A stretch of 64,000 bases of DNA. It comes from Paramoeba atlantica. Lineage: Eukaryota > Discosea. The notes under the pieces were generated by a model that was not told the origin of the DNA, ran no database searches, and worked only from the letters and a program-made list of their open reading frames with translations. The stretch's first letter is position 1. Each line of letters opens with the position of its first letter. The stretch is from positions 496,001-560,000 of the forward strand of contig CDRNVI010000063.1 of the NCBI GenBank assembly GCA_977017575.1. Reading direction: 5' to 3'. The translations under genes and the position numbers were made by a program. Below are positions 19,384 to 29,414 of the stretch, one piece after another.

Positions 19384-19761
19384 GAGAAAGAAAGTAGCAT
19401 TCAAAGTCATGGCAGAAAGATTCCTAGCCACTTTTAAGAACTAAGTGGTATATTATTATTATTATTATTATGGCCATCAGACTATGAGTAGATCAAATGT
19501 TTTCTTTTTGTAAATTATGCAGTCTGACTTAGCTTCTATTATCGATTAGGAGTTCGGATTCTCTTTTGACCATGGGACATAATAATATCTTTTGGCGCCC
19601 CGCGAGCTCCAGCACGCGGGTAGCGCACTGGGAACCTGTGTCTACCCCTTCCGAAGGATTGTGAATTTGTTTTATACAAACGCTTCAGTTTGTTTGCCAC
19701 AAACGCTTCGGTGAGTAATAAAAAAACCTCGAAAATCTCTATTAGGGTCGCTCAAAAACGC

Positions 19762-19842
19762 TTCGATGAGTACTCATCGAAAGTTGTAGACTCTCGATGA
19801 GACTCACGGAAAGTTGTAGACTTTCGATGAGTACTCATCGAA
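19762..19842. repeat. Two perfect 20-bp palindromes, 61 bp apart
   Basis: TTCGATGAGTACTCATCGAA occurs at 19762-19781 and 19823-19842. Between them AAAGTTGTAGACT is also doubled, so the region is a roughly 61-bp tandem duplication. Nearby ACAAACGCTTC repeats in both orientations (19676-19712). Function unknown. Confidence 0.85.
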
Positions 19843-20062
19843 GGTCCCCCCTACCCATATAATCTTCTATCCTTTACCAAAGTATAAATAATTGATGTAC
19901 GATTAAACTCTGACAATTTAACTAAGTAAAAATCATAATATGAGAATATCATGTGCCCCGTAGGGCCACCCCCCCACCCTACAGGAAACTCGATATCCTT
20001 CGAACAATTCTATTCGTAGAAAATATACTCACTCTAAATCCCTTATTCCTTAATACGCCTTC

Positions 20063-20108
20063 CATTTTTCATATGAATACGATCTCCATGCGAAGCGATC
20101 GAAACATG
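20063..20108. repeat. Fragment matching the terminal repeat region of YR2
   Basis: TTTTTCATATGAATACGATC and the following 26 bases match 63190-63235, part of the segment between the two long direct repeats of YR2. It may be a remnant of another YR element; no other part of one is seen here. Confidence 0.6.
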
Positions 20109-20159
20109 TTGGGTACGTCCTTGCAAAAAGTCTGCTCTTCATTACAATTCGTAGAAGAA

Positions 20160-20191
<32 letters not shown>

Positions 20192-20254
20192 ATTCTAACG
20201 ATAAAGATAGAAAATATATTTTAACGATAAAGATACAGTTTCTGTACCTTGTTG
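20192..20254 (+). other. SL exon copy with partial duplication at A1 5' end
   Basis: SL 20221-20254 (TTAACGATAAAGATACAG then TTTCTGTACCTTGTTG) is preceded by an incomplete SL start at 20196-20209. The two are separated by a copy of the target sequence, so a [target + SL start] unit is doubled. SL is followed by AATTAATTTTTC without a splice donor. Confidence 0.8.
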
Positions 20255-20296
20255 AATTAATTTTTCTTTCTCTTTATTGCTTACTAGGGTCGCACC

Positions 20297-23200
20297 ATGC
20301 CGCCCGATGATTCCTTTGATGCCAACGCGTTACCAATGGATGATGACTCTTTTCGCCAGGAACAAATGTCACACAAACCCGGAGATTGGGACCAATTCGC
20401 AGGAAACGCTCACCTGATTTCCGGCCAAAGCACCTACAATGAACTTTTGTATACGACACCTATCCCCGAAAACGTACCTAAACACTGGACCGAAAGAGCC
20501 TACAAGATCGCGGCAGAGGAACCTACACCGGACACAGGCAGAATGACCGCGGACGAAGAGACAAATCACTCCCTTGTCGTGGCAAACAACGTGGGAATTA
20601 CTTCGGAGGCCTCATCCGCCCACATTTTCTCTCCAACTAAGGCTACAAAGCGCAAGAATACTGATTCTGCCCCTACCACATACCACAACGCCAATACGCA
20701 GCAGAAGGATGTAGAACGTCAATGCCCAGCAGAAGGATGTACGTGGAAAACCCCACCACATAGCGGAAAATGGCAGGCATTTTATCACCATGTAGCTCAT
20801 CGACACGGCAAAAACATTCCAAACGAGTGGTGGGAAGGAGAGGGAAGATTCCTCTGCAGAGATTGTGGCAGACACTACGCCAAGAACAAGCTCAAGTCTC
20901 ACCCCAAAAACTGCAGGGGCCGCAACAATTCCGGACGTTCATTAGCCCCACCAACGGCACGTCCCCAAAACGCAGAAGAAAATCCAACAGACAATTTGCC
21001 ATCACTCGGCTCCATCTGCGCACTTCCCATGAGTACCTGCAAAGACGTTCCACACTGTTGCAGATTCCTCTGGGCGAGCATCCTCACGCAATCCTTGACA
21101 TCCGCAGTGAAGGAAAACACGGTAGAGACATGGACACTTCTCGCAATGCTCCCTAAGTGTGTCCTACCAGCACCTTTCCGAGGCGGTTGCAAAGGCCACA
21201 CATCATACTCTACGTACGTCGAAAACCGCATGAAACTGTGGCTAGCGGGGGAGTACCTCTTGCTATGGGAAGATGCCCAGAGGGATCATTATAAAAAGCG
21301 CTCCAGATCACGCGACTCCGAAATCGATGCAGACAGAGCGGCAATTCGAGCCGAACTCTTGGCCCGCCAGGGGGAATTTTCCAGGGGAATGGCAGCCCTA
21401 ACCGCAGCCCCCATGGCGCCAGACAATGCAGATACCCTCGAAAAGCTCTTGGAGAAGCATCCAGACCCACACGAAAATCCCTTGCAGAATGATCTACCAC
21501 CGATCGAGGGCAACCCCCTACACCTAGAGGAAACAGAGGTCAAAAAAGCGATCGTCAGCTTCCGCAGGGGATCTTCAGCCGGCACGATGGGCCTTCGTCC
21601 AGAGCACCTCCAGGCAGCCATCTTGGAACATGTGGACAAGGATGTGAATCCTCTCTCGGCCCTCACGCGACTAGTGAACCACATGCTTCAAGGAAAAGCG
21701 CCACAAGACGTCCAATCATTCTACGCTGGAGCCCGGCTCTGCGCCCTGGAAAAAGGCGAGGACGATGTTCGACCAATCGCAGCGGGTGAAACCCTTAGAC
21801 GCCTCGTAAGCAAGGCGGCATGTATCTCGATAAAGGAGAAAGCGGGTACTCTGTTCAACGGGCGACAATATGGTGTAGCAGCCCCCGCGGGAGCCGAACG
21901 AGTTATCCACCTCTGCCGGAGAGCCATGCTCAATAACCTGGGGAGTGACAATTTTGTCTTCTGCAAAGTGGACTTAAGAAACGCTTTCAATAACGTCAGC
22001 AGGCCTGTTCTCACCCTAACCACGCGCTTAAATTTCCCCGAACTCTCACCTTGGGTAGAGTGGTGTTACTCCAACGTGAGCTGTCTTACCTACAGAGACA
22101 ATGTCATACCCTCGGCAGAGGGGGTACAACAAGGAGACCCACTAGGCCCTCTTCTCTTCTCTCTAGTACTATCCAGTGTAACAGAAGAAATATCGTCTCG
22201 GTCGAATCTAGACACTCAACTTTGGTACCTAGATGACGGGGTACTCATAGGGGAGGCTGAGGAGGTCAGGAAGGCGCTCGATGTTTTTTCCAATGTTGGC
22301 TCCCGATGCGGACTTTTCCTAAACCCATCGAAATGTGAGATAATAACACCGCCTGCTTCATCCCATCTCACAGGATTATTTCCAGAGATACCGAAGACTA
22401 AAACTCGTACTGATGGAAATTTCGACATCTTGGGCTCCCCGATTGGGTCAGCGGAGCATTGCGTGGAGTTTCTCAGGTCAGAAGCCATTGAGCCCGCACG
22501 CGAAACATTAGACGCAATAGGTTTCATAGGAGACCCACAAGTAGCCATGTCCCTCATCCGGCAGTGCACTGGATTCTGTCAAATGGTCTACGCACTTCGC
22601 ACGACACCCCCTCAGGCGCTTTCTGAGCTTTGTAATTCCCTTGATGAAAATGTTCTAAAAGCCGCGGAATGGGCACTTTTCCCTCTGGATTCCCACGCGC
22701 GTGACCAAATCCAACGTAAGAAGCGCAACGGGGGTTTTGGTCTCAGGTCTTCGCTCCTCCACGCAACAGCAGCATATGTCTCCTCCGTTGCGCACGCCGC
22801 CGATGCAGACGATTGGGACCCTTCAGAAGCCGAGGGATTCACCATTTCCGTGCAGGACGTGAATAGAAAGGCGGGGGTAGAACTTGTGGATCCCGGTACA
22901 GGACGCATCCCGAAACAGAATAAACCACATCCAGAGTCCAGCCAAAGACACAACCTCACCTCGAGAAGCAAACGCCCACGACACATACTCAACAACATGG
23001 ACGCGGATAAGACGGCCGAGCCGGAAATGGTTATACCCCGGCAGCAGCAACTGAGCCAAGCCATATCGCAGCAGGAATTCACTACAGCCTACGGCCAGGC
23101 CGACCCCCGCACCCGAGCACGATGGGTTTCACAGTCAGGAAAGGGAGCTGGGAGCTGGGCCTTCGTCACGCCCTCAAGGAGTAAAGGTTTTGCTTTCACA

Positions 23201-23887
23201 CCAACCGAGTTCCGCACGTTATCGCGCTGGTGGTTTGGCATGGACATTTATGGCCAAGACCGCCCCTGCACAGCAAACGGGTGTTCCCTACCCCTACAGA
23301 AAAATGGGGAGCATGCATTATTGTGCAAGAACGGACATGGCCTCATCACGCGGCACAATGCGCTTTGTGTAGAATTCGCCTCCTTTTGCAGCAAGGCCAA
23401 CATGGCTCCCCAGCGAGAAAAAAGTCTAGGAAATCGGGGGCCAGGAGGGGGCCTCACCAGACCGGCTGACGTTTTCCTCCCCACGTACACTCTAGGGAAA
23501 GGCATGGTACTAGACTTCGCAGTCACCCACGCACAGCAAACAAAGTATTTGGACTCTGTCCGGAATGCTAGCTGGGTGGCTGCAGGGTCTTTCGCCGAGC
23601 ATTACTCAGAAACGAAGGAAAAACAACGTCAAGAAGCAGAAGAAGCACAACTAGGGTTCACGGCCATGGTTGTCGAGTCTTTTGGCTCGTGGAGTAAAAG
23701 CGCAATGGCGGTCTTATGGAAGGTGGGAGCACTGCGCGCCAACTCGTCAAAAGGTCTTCTCACGGATGCTCAAGCCCGAAATGACCTTCTGAAAGAGCTT
23801 AACGTCACACTCATGCGCTCTCAGGCCCGCATGATGGTCTCCCGCATAGTCGTCAGTGACCCCCAAGCTCCCCTGGAAGGGGAGTAG
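20297..23887 (+). CDS. A1 polyprotein: zinc fingers, RT, REL endonuclease (1196 aa)
   Basis: Start at the first ATG after the SL and pyrimidine-AG tract. Conserved N terminus (GDWDQFAGNAHLISGQSTYN) shared by A and B. Zinc fingers: C143-x4-C148 with H165/H170, and C187-x2-C190 with H202/C206. RT (about 420-740): RRGSSAGTMGLRPEHL, FCKVDLRNAFNN (D559), GVQQGDPLGPLLF, LWYLDDGVL (644-647), NFDILGSPIG. Nuclease (about 985-1110): C991-x4-C996...H1006-x3-C1010, TRHN, TRPADVF (D1058), MVLDFAVTHAQQ (D1073). Fits CRE/R2-type LINEs: zinc fingers bind nucleic acid, the nuclease nicks, and RT primes from the nick. No stop or shift. The C-terminal motif NVTLMRSQARMMVSR is shared with A2-A5. Confidence 0.9.
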   Translation: MPPDDSFDANALPMDDDSFRQEQMSHKPGDWDQFAGNAHLISGQSTYNELLYTTPIPENVPKHWTERAYKIAAEEPTPDTGRMTADEETNHSLVVANNVGITSEASSAHIFSPTKATKRKNTDSAPTTYHNANTQQKDVERQCPAEGCTWKTPPHSGKWQAFYHHVAHRHGKNIPNEWWEGEGRFLCRDCGRHYAKNKLKSHPKNCRGRNNSGRSLAPPTARPQNAEENPTDNLPSLGSICALPMSTCKDVPHCCRFLWASILTQSLTSAVKENTVETWTLLAMLPKCVLPAPFRGGCKGHTSYSTYVENRMKLWLAGEYLLLWEDAQRDHYKKRSRSRDSEIDADRAAIRAELLARQGEFSRGMAALTAAPMAPDNADTLEKLLEKHPDPHENPLQNDLPPIEGNPLHLEETEVKKAIVSFRRGSSAGTMGLRPEHLQAAILEHVDKDVNPLSALTRLVNHMLQGKAPQDVQSFYAGARLCALEKGEDDVRPIAAGETLRRLVSKAACISIKEKAGTLFNGRQYGVAAPAGAERVIHLCRRAMLNNLGSDNFVFCKVDLRNAFNNVSRPVLTLTTRLNFPELSPWVEWCYSNVSCLTYRDNVIPSAEGVQQGDPLGPLLFSLVLSSVTEEISSRSNLDTQLWYLDDGVLIGEAEEVRKALDVFSNVGSRCGLFLNPSKCEIITPPASSHLTGLFPEIPKTKTRTDGNFDILGSPIGSAEHCVEFLRSEAIEPARETLDAIGFIGDPQVAMSLIRQCTGFCQMVYALRTTPPQALSELCNSLDENVLKAAEWALFPLDSHARDQIQRKKRNGGFGLRSSLLHATAAYVSSVAHAADADDWDPSEAEGFTISVQDVNRKAGVELVDPGTGRIPKQNKPHPESSQRHNLTSRSKRPRHILNNMDADKTAEPEMVIPRQQQLSQAISQQEFTTAYGQADPRTRARWVSQSGKGAGSWAFVTPSRSKGFAFTPTEFRTLSRWWFGMDIYGQDRPCTANGCSLPLQKNGEHALLCKNGHGLITRHNALCVEFASFCSKANMAPQREKSLGNRGPGGGLTRPADVFLPTYTLGKGMVLDFAVTHAQQTKYLDSVRNASWVAAGSFAEHYSETKEKQRQEAEEAQLGFTAMVVESFGSWSKSAMAVLWKVGALRANSSKGLLTDAQARNDLLKELNVTLMRSQARMMVSRIVVSDPQAPLEGE

Positions 23888-23929
23888 GGCCCACAGGCAT
23901 GGTCCTCTAGGGTAACAAGACGATTAGGG

Positions 23930-24180
23930 TGCTGGTCGCGTCGACAGAGTCTATACTCACGCCTAGCCCGCGAGGGCTAGGTACCCCAAGTGAGGTAGTA
24001 CACGGGTAGTGAATCTCCTCCCCGTCGACCAGCATCCTGTTTCGCGACCGTGTCGCTGTCGACACAGGCCCGCGCCTGCGCCCTCCCGTATAGCAAGGGA
24101 AGGGTTCACAAGTCAGGCCGTGGAGTGGTCGAAAGACCCGGTCCGGAACGCGCGAATGGATTGGGTCTGGATTGCTTGTT
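23930..24180 (+). ncRNA. Conserved structured 3'-UTR block of family A/B (representative copy)
   Basis: GC-rich RNA with visible stems: TGCTGGTCG (23929) pairing with CGACCAGCA (24028); CCTAGCCC-GCGA-GGGCTAGG; TGTCG-CTGT-CGACA; and a GNRA hairpin GGTC-GAAA-GACC. The block recurs at about 300-555, 895-1011, 1222-1470, 6785-7030, 24700-24935, 29100-29340, 45700-45902 and 58305-58540, much better conserved than the A/T-rich flanks. In the 58305 copy the first stem reads GGATGCTGGTCG with CGGCCAGCATCC, so pairing is kept through G-U. Likely the RNA recognised by the element RT. Confidence 0.65.
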
Positions 24181-24426
24181 TTAGTTTTTACTGTTTCTTG
24201 TTTGTAGTATATACTTAGGGGAGATTAAATTGCTAGTTTTGGGCTGAGAAAAAACAAAAGGTACATCTGTGGAAACAAAAAGAATTGCTAATTTGATTGC
24301 TTGTTTTTAACTCGTATACCCCCCCCAATGGACCTACTTGGTTCGTCTACTGGGTCAAAATATAGAGGCAATGCCGCGATTCATACTTCTCCCCCCTTAT
24401 TAATTGCAAAAAAAAAAAAAAAAAAA

Positions 24427-24540
24427 TATATTCTATTTTTTTATATTCTATTCTTCTTCTTTATAATTTTTATATTCTATTCTATTTTTTTTTTTTTTTT
24501 TTTTTTTTTGATTGCATGAAGTTTACGTCTCTCTCGTCTT
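24427..24540. other. AT-rich spacer between the A1 and B1 tails
   Basis: Repeats of TATATTCTATTTTTT-like sequence and a long T tract (24487-24509), then GATTGCATGAAGTTTACGTC. No gene. A1 and B1 meet here tail to tail. Confidence 0.7.
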
Positions 24541-24949
24541 TGTTTTTTTTTTTAACAAGCAAACAAATTAGCAATTCTTTTTATTTCCACAGAAGTATAT
24601 TTTCTTTTTCTTTTTTCTCAGCCCAAAACTAGCAATTCAATCTCCCCTAAGTATATACTACAAACAAGAAACAGTAAAAACTAAAACAAGCAATCTATGC
24701 CCAATCCATTCGCGCGTTCCGGACCGGGTCTTTCGACCTCTCCACGGCCTGACTTGTGAACCCTTCCCTTGCTATACGGGAGGGCGCAGGCGCGGGCCTG
24801 TGTCGACAGCGACACGGTCGCGAAACAGGATGCTGGTCGACGGGGAGGAGATTCACTACCCGTGTACTACCTCACTTGGGGTACCTAGCCCTCGCGGGCT
24901 AGGCGTGAGCATAGACTCTGTCGACCCGACCAGCATCCCGACCAGATGT

Positions 24950-27900
24950 TCATGGGCGCAAACGACCAGTTCGGAATGAATCCAGCCGGTCGTCATGTGT
25001 GACGAGTTGGCCAGTGGGATCTTCATCCGGGAGACGTCGGACCAACATCCGTGCCTGTGAACGCATGAGGGCTATGTTCATACCCCTTATGAGTTGTGCT
25101 GTGGCCTGTGCATGGCTCAAAGTCCCATTAGAGGTTGAAGCTCGGTGTTTCCCGACGCTTTTTATGATGGTCAGGGCACTTTTGGACCAGGATCCAAAAG
25201 ATTCTACAACCATCGCTTCAAAACGGTGACCAGCAGCGACAGCTTCTGCTCTCTCCGATATTTTATGTTCCGAGGCGTAGCGCTCGGCGAATGACCCCGC
25301 CTTTACCCATGTAGCAGTTCGGACTAAGTCCGTATATTTGTTTTGCTGGACATGTGTAACTGCGAAGTCAAGGACGAGAGCTGTGCCAAGGTCATAGTTT
25401 GGCAAGTAAACGTCACCTGGTCGTGTCAAGCCGCCTCCCGGACCATGATTTCCTAGCGTCTTTTCCCTCTGAGGAGCCAGCTGCGCCTTACTACACTCTT
25501 GCGCAAACTGTAGACAAAGAGAGTTATGTCGTGCCATGATGCCATGTCCAGATTTGCACACTAGAGCGCGGTCCCCATCGAGTCCGATAGACATTTTACA
25601 TTTTTCCATGGGACATGGTTGGACGCTGGGTACAAGTTGTGCTCCGAGCCACCACCTTACCAGTGCGCGGAATTCAGCTGGTGTGAAAGCAAAACCAAGG
25701 TCTTTGGATGGAGTGGAAAATGCCCAGTCCCCAGCTCCCTTGCCAGACTGTGAAATCCAGCGAGTTCGGGTCTTAATGTCTGCGTTGTAAAATGCTTGCC
25801 CGAATTCGTGTTCTGAAATAATGTGGCTTAACTGTTTTTGCCGTGGTACTGTGTATTTCTCCGAGGCATAGGTTCCTTCCGGTAAATCCGCCTCGATGTC
25901 GTTACTCGTTGGGCGATTATCTTGTTGGCTGTTGGTGATAGATCCTGTGGTCCGGTCAAGTACCGTGATGCCTAGTGCGTTGTTGAAGTCATGAACTGCA
26001 TCTTCGAAACCTTCTGCTTCTTGCGGTTCCCAGGAGTCTTGCTTGGCGCCGAATGTCACTGAAGAAATATAAGCCCCGGAGGCATGTAGCTCGGATGAAC
26101 GAATGCCAAATCCCCCATGTTTCTTCAGTCGCTGTGCCTGGGACCTGGAAACATCATCCAAAGGACAGAAAATCCATTCGAGAGTTTTCATTGTTGCTGA
26201 GTCAAGGCGAGTGCATAAGTCCATGAGTTTACGAAAAGGTGTTGTACGCAGTGCATACGTCATTTGGCAAAATCCGGCACATTGACGAAGTAGCGAAAGG
26301 GCAACTTGCGGGTCTTCTAGGCTTTGTATTGCCAGGAGAGTGTCTACAGCGGGGTCGATTGCATGTTCCTCTAGGTAGGTACGACAAAATTCGGAAGAAC
26401 CTATGGGGCTCCCAAGAATAGAAAAATTGCCTTGGAAATTCTTTTGTTCGCGAGGGATTTGATAAAAAATGTCTGTCTGCATTGCTGAAGCAGGGTGGGT
26501 GATAATTTCGCACTTCTCCGGGTTGAGAAACACTTAGGCCCCACGTCCGCTATCACGCGCAGAGCATTTTGTACTTCGTATGATGGACCTGCCAAGACTC
26601 CGTCGTCAAGGTACCACATGTGGAGCTGAAGTCCTCCGGACGAAATTTTAATTTCTTCCGAAACTTGGAGCATGACGAGGGAAAAAAGTAGTGGCCCTAA
26701 GGGGTCGCCTTGTTGCGCGCCTTCCTCGGATGAAATTCGGATTTGGCCATAGGTCAGAGCACTTGTAGTACCGTAGCACCACTCCACCCAGCGTGAAAGC
26801 TCTGGAAAGTAATGTCGTGTCAACGCAATGAAGGCGGCACGAGAAACATTGTTGAACGCGTTCTTAAGATCTACTTTACAGAGGACGAAATCGGAGTTCT
26901 CAGAATTTTCGTGCATTGTTTTTCGACAAAGGTGAATTAGACGCTCAGCTCCAGCAGGTGTGGCTACCCCAAATTGTGTTCCGGCGAAAAGTTCACGTGC
27001 CTTCGTTCGTACTGCTAGACATGCTGCTTTGCTAGTCAAACGGCGTAATGTCTCCCCGGCAGCTATCGGTCGTACACCACTCTCCCCTTTTCTGAGTGCA
27101 CACAGTCGCGCGCCAGCAAACGCTTCTTGCACGTCCAACGGTGCTTTGCCTTCGAGGAGGTGATTCGTGAGAGCTGTTAGTGCAGAGAGCGGTGTGACGT
27201 CGAGATCTTCATTGACGAGTAGTGCAGCTTGAAGGTGTTCTGCCCGCAGCCCCATAGTCCCGCTGGATGACCCTCGGTGAAAACCTTTTAGTGCGTTTCG
27301 TACATCCGTTTCTCCTAGTGTAAGCACCCCCGGGCCTAGGGGAGGCATATCTACGGGCGGCTCAGTGGTGTGACGGGTGGGGTGTTTAAGCAGGAGCTGG
27401 GAAAGAGTGTCGTCGTTATCTGGTGCGAGAGGATCCGCAGTAAGTGCTGCCAATCCCCGTGAAAATTCGCCTTGTCGAACTAAAAGCTCGGCGCGTAGGT
27501 TGGCCTTTCGCATCTCTTCCTCAAGTGAATGCTCGTCAGGTTCTTTGCGAGGCGACCTTTTCTCTTGTTCAACAATTAGTTTTTTCCAGAGGCCGGAGAC
27601 GTCTCCCTTCTCCCAGCGTTCGAGGCAGTTACTTACATGTGACGCGTAAGACATGTGCCCTTTGCGCCCGCCCCTTCGGGGTGCTGCTAGGGTGCACTTT
27701 GGGAGCATTGCGAGCTTAGCCCATCCTCCTACACCAGTGCTACCCAGGGCCTCCTTAAGGGTAGTCGTGAGGACACGTGCCCACTGTAGCCGACACCGGT
27801 GAGGAATATCCTTGCAAGTTGCGCGAGGGAGAGCACTAATCTCGGCCAATGTTGGAAGATATTCGATGGCGTCGTTCTCTTGTGTCGGGTTTACAGCTTG

Positions 27901-28728
27901 TGGGTTCACCTCCTCTTGGCAAGGGATGTGAGATGCGATTTTACAGCTCTTCGAGTGTGAGTGTTCTTTCCCTAAGTCGTAGTGGCGATTGCATGTGTGG
28001 CATCGGAAACGGCCTTCTTCTCTCCACCATGAATCCGGAACACTGTCTCCATGATGCGAGGCAATGTGGTTGAAGTATGCTTGCCAACTTCCACCGTGTG
28101 ATGGCGCGTCCCAATTGCAGCCGGGTGCTGGGCAGGCTCTTCGTTGTTGTGATGATTGGAAATAAGGTACAGTTTCATCGTGAGAGGGAGAGTGATTCGG
28201 TGGTTCGGCGGCGGCTGATTGTGTTTGAGTTGCGGATGGCTGTGTCAAACATGCTTCATCAAGATCCATTGCAGGTAGAACTTCCTTATCAGGTGCCGGT
28301 TTTCTACCCTTAGAGTCATGTTTCTCGGGGGCTCGTCGGCCAACTGGCGTTTTTCTGTATCCTTTTAGCTCCCCTCGGAGAACGATGGAGTCCTGTGACA
28401 TACTATTCGTTTTTCTGGGTGTCGTTGGAAAACGGCGAACTGAGGAACTATCGGGAGGTTGTCGCTGAACGCTGGCGTGGTTTGACTCTTCACACTCCCC
28501 TAATTCGATTCCCATGTCGGGCGTCCCCCCCTCGACAACCAACGTGGCACATGCTGATTCCGTTCGTCTGGTCCATTCGGATGGAACGTGCGCAGGGATC
28601 TCGGTGGTGTAGGCAAGTTCGTTGTAGGTGCTGGGGCCGGATATTAAATGTTTGTTACCCTCGAATTGATCCCAGGAACCAAGTGTGTGCCTTTTTTCTT
28701 CTTCAAGGAAAGACTTTTGGCTTGTCAT
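24950..28728 (-). pseudogene. B1 ORF: zinc fingers, RT, REL; one frameshift
   Basis: The first frame (28728-26401) carries the shared N terminus (GSWDQFEGNKHLISGPSTYN), two zinc fingers (CPAPGC..., CHTCNRHY...), RT motifs HRGSSSGTMGLRAEHL, CKVDLKNAFNN, GAQQGDPLGPLLF and MWYLDDGVL. A shift near 26530 (plus GGTTGAGAAACACTTAGG) moves reading to the frame ending at 24950: FLNPEKCEIITHPASA, NFSILGSPIG, then the nuclease CPMEKCKMSIGLDGDRALVCKSGHG, RHN, TRPGDVYLP, LVLDFAVTHVQQ. In A1 the matching stretch is SRCGLFLNPSKCEII, which places the break between Cys and Phe. Otherwise complete. The nuclease has G where family A has A in TRPADV. Confidence 0.87.
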
Positions 28729-28774
28729 GGAAGGAACCGCGTACCTGGAAAAAGATGAAATAAGGAAAATAATT

Positions 28775-28811
28775 CAACAAGGTACAGAAACTGTATCTTT
28801 ATCGTTAAAGA
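28775..28811 (-). other. SL exon copy at B1 5' end
   Basis: Complete 37-nt SL, preceded on minus by CCC and the A2 poly(A), and followed by AATTATTTTCCTTATTTC, a pyrimidine-rich leader ending in CCAG before GTACGCGGTTCC and the ATG. An identical junction is at 6464-6500 (B2). Confidence 0.85.
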
Positions 28812-29414
28812 GGGTTTTTTTTTTTTTTTTTTTTTTGTTTCCCCCCTTTCCTATCCCCTAAACCAAACAATTTTTTTTTATTTTTTTTTGATTAATAAGG
28901 GGGGAGAAGTATGAAACGCGGCATTGTCTCTATATTACCCAATACATGAACCATGAAGGTCCATTTGGGGGGGTATATGATTTGTAAACAAGCAATCAAA
29001 TTAGCAATTTCACATGTTGTAGCCCAAAACTAGTAATTCAACCTGCCTTAAGTTATTTATGATTCTGATAACAATAATAATAAAAAAGGAAGCAATCCAC
29101 GCCCAATCCATTCGCGCGTTCCGGGCCGGGTCTTTCGACCTCTCCACGGCCTGACTTGTGAACCCTTCTCTTGTTATATGGGAGGGCGCAGGCGCGGGCC
29201 TGTGTCGACAGCGACACGGTCACGAAACAGGATGCTGGACGACGGGGAGGAGATTCACTGCCCGTGTACTACCTCCCTTGGGGTACCTAGCCCTCGCGGG
29301 CTAGGCGTGAGTATAGACTCTGTCGACCCGACCAGCATCCGGGCTCACATTAGAGAGCCTCACTCATGAGAGCAAGGCTTGAGAATAGGTGGGTAAGACA
29401 CAGTGGGTAGGGGC

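Larger units (their letters stand above)
9000..19471 (+). mobile_element. E3: ingi-like LINE with 5' minisatellite, split by D1 and C4
   Basis: Order on plus: minisatellite (9012-9257), D1 (9258-13056), minisatellite (13057-13316), ATG 13329, coding to 13674, C4 (13675-15591), coding 15592-19383, short 3' UTR, and a TTA-repeat tail (19449-19471). Both insertions have TSDs (GTTAAGAC; CCTCCTT). Outside them the E3 ORF is open from start to stop in one frame, so E3 was probably intact before C4 landed. At its 5' edge TGATACGTTTTC is doubled (8980 and 9000). The A3 sequence it cuts does not resume after its tail, so the right flank has been rearranged. Confidence 0.8.
19472..20160. other. Unassigned DNA between E3 and A1
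   Basis: No convincing gene. Contains an inverted-repeat-rich stretch (about 19670-19850) and a 46-bp match to YR2 (20063-20108), and ends in a T tract (20160-20184). The GC-rich piece near 19595-19640 has no tRNA B box that I can find. Short open frames here lack any recognisable domain. Confidence 0.6.
20187..24426 (+). mobile_element. A1: full-length family A REL LINE
   Basis: Flanked by AAAATATATTCT (20185-20196) and the same 12 bases after the tail (about 24421-24432). 5' end: a partial SL (TAACGATAAAGATA, 20196-20209), a second target-like AAAATATATTT, then the SL (20221-20254), 5' UTR, and an AG-ended pyrimidine tract before ATG 20297. One open ORF, a 521-bp 3' UTR with the structured block, and poly(A) from 24409. 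Best candidate in the window for an active family A copy. Confidence 0.9.
24541..28811 (-). mobile_element. B1: family B REL LINE, full length but frameshifted
   Basis: SL copy 28811-28775, 5' UTR, ATG 28728, coding to 24950, 3' UTR with the structured block, poly(A) (T about 24541-24553). Directly upstream (higher coordinates) is the poly(A) of A2. B2 is a broken near-identical copy. Confidence 0.9.

Noticed and set aside
19595-19660. tRNA-like gene
   Set aside because: GC-rich, but no recognisable A and B boxes or cloverleaf.
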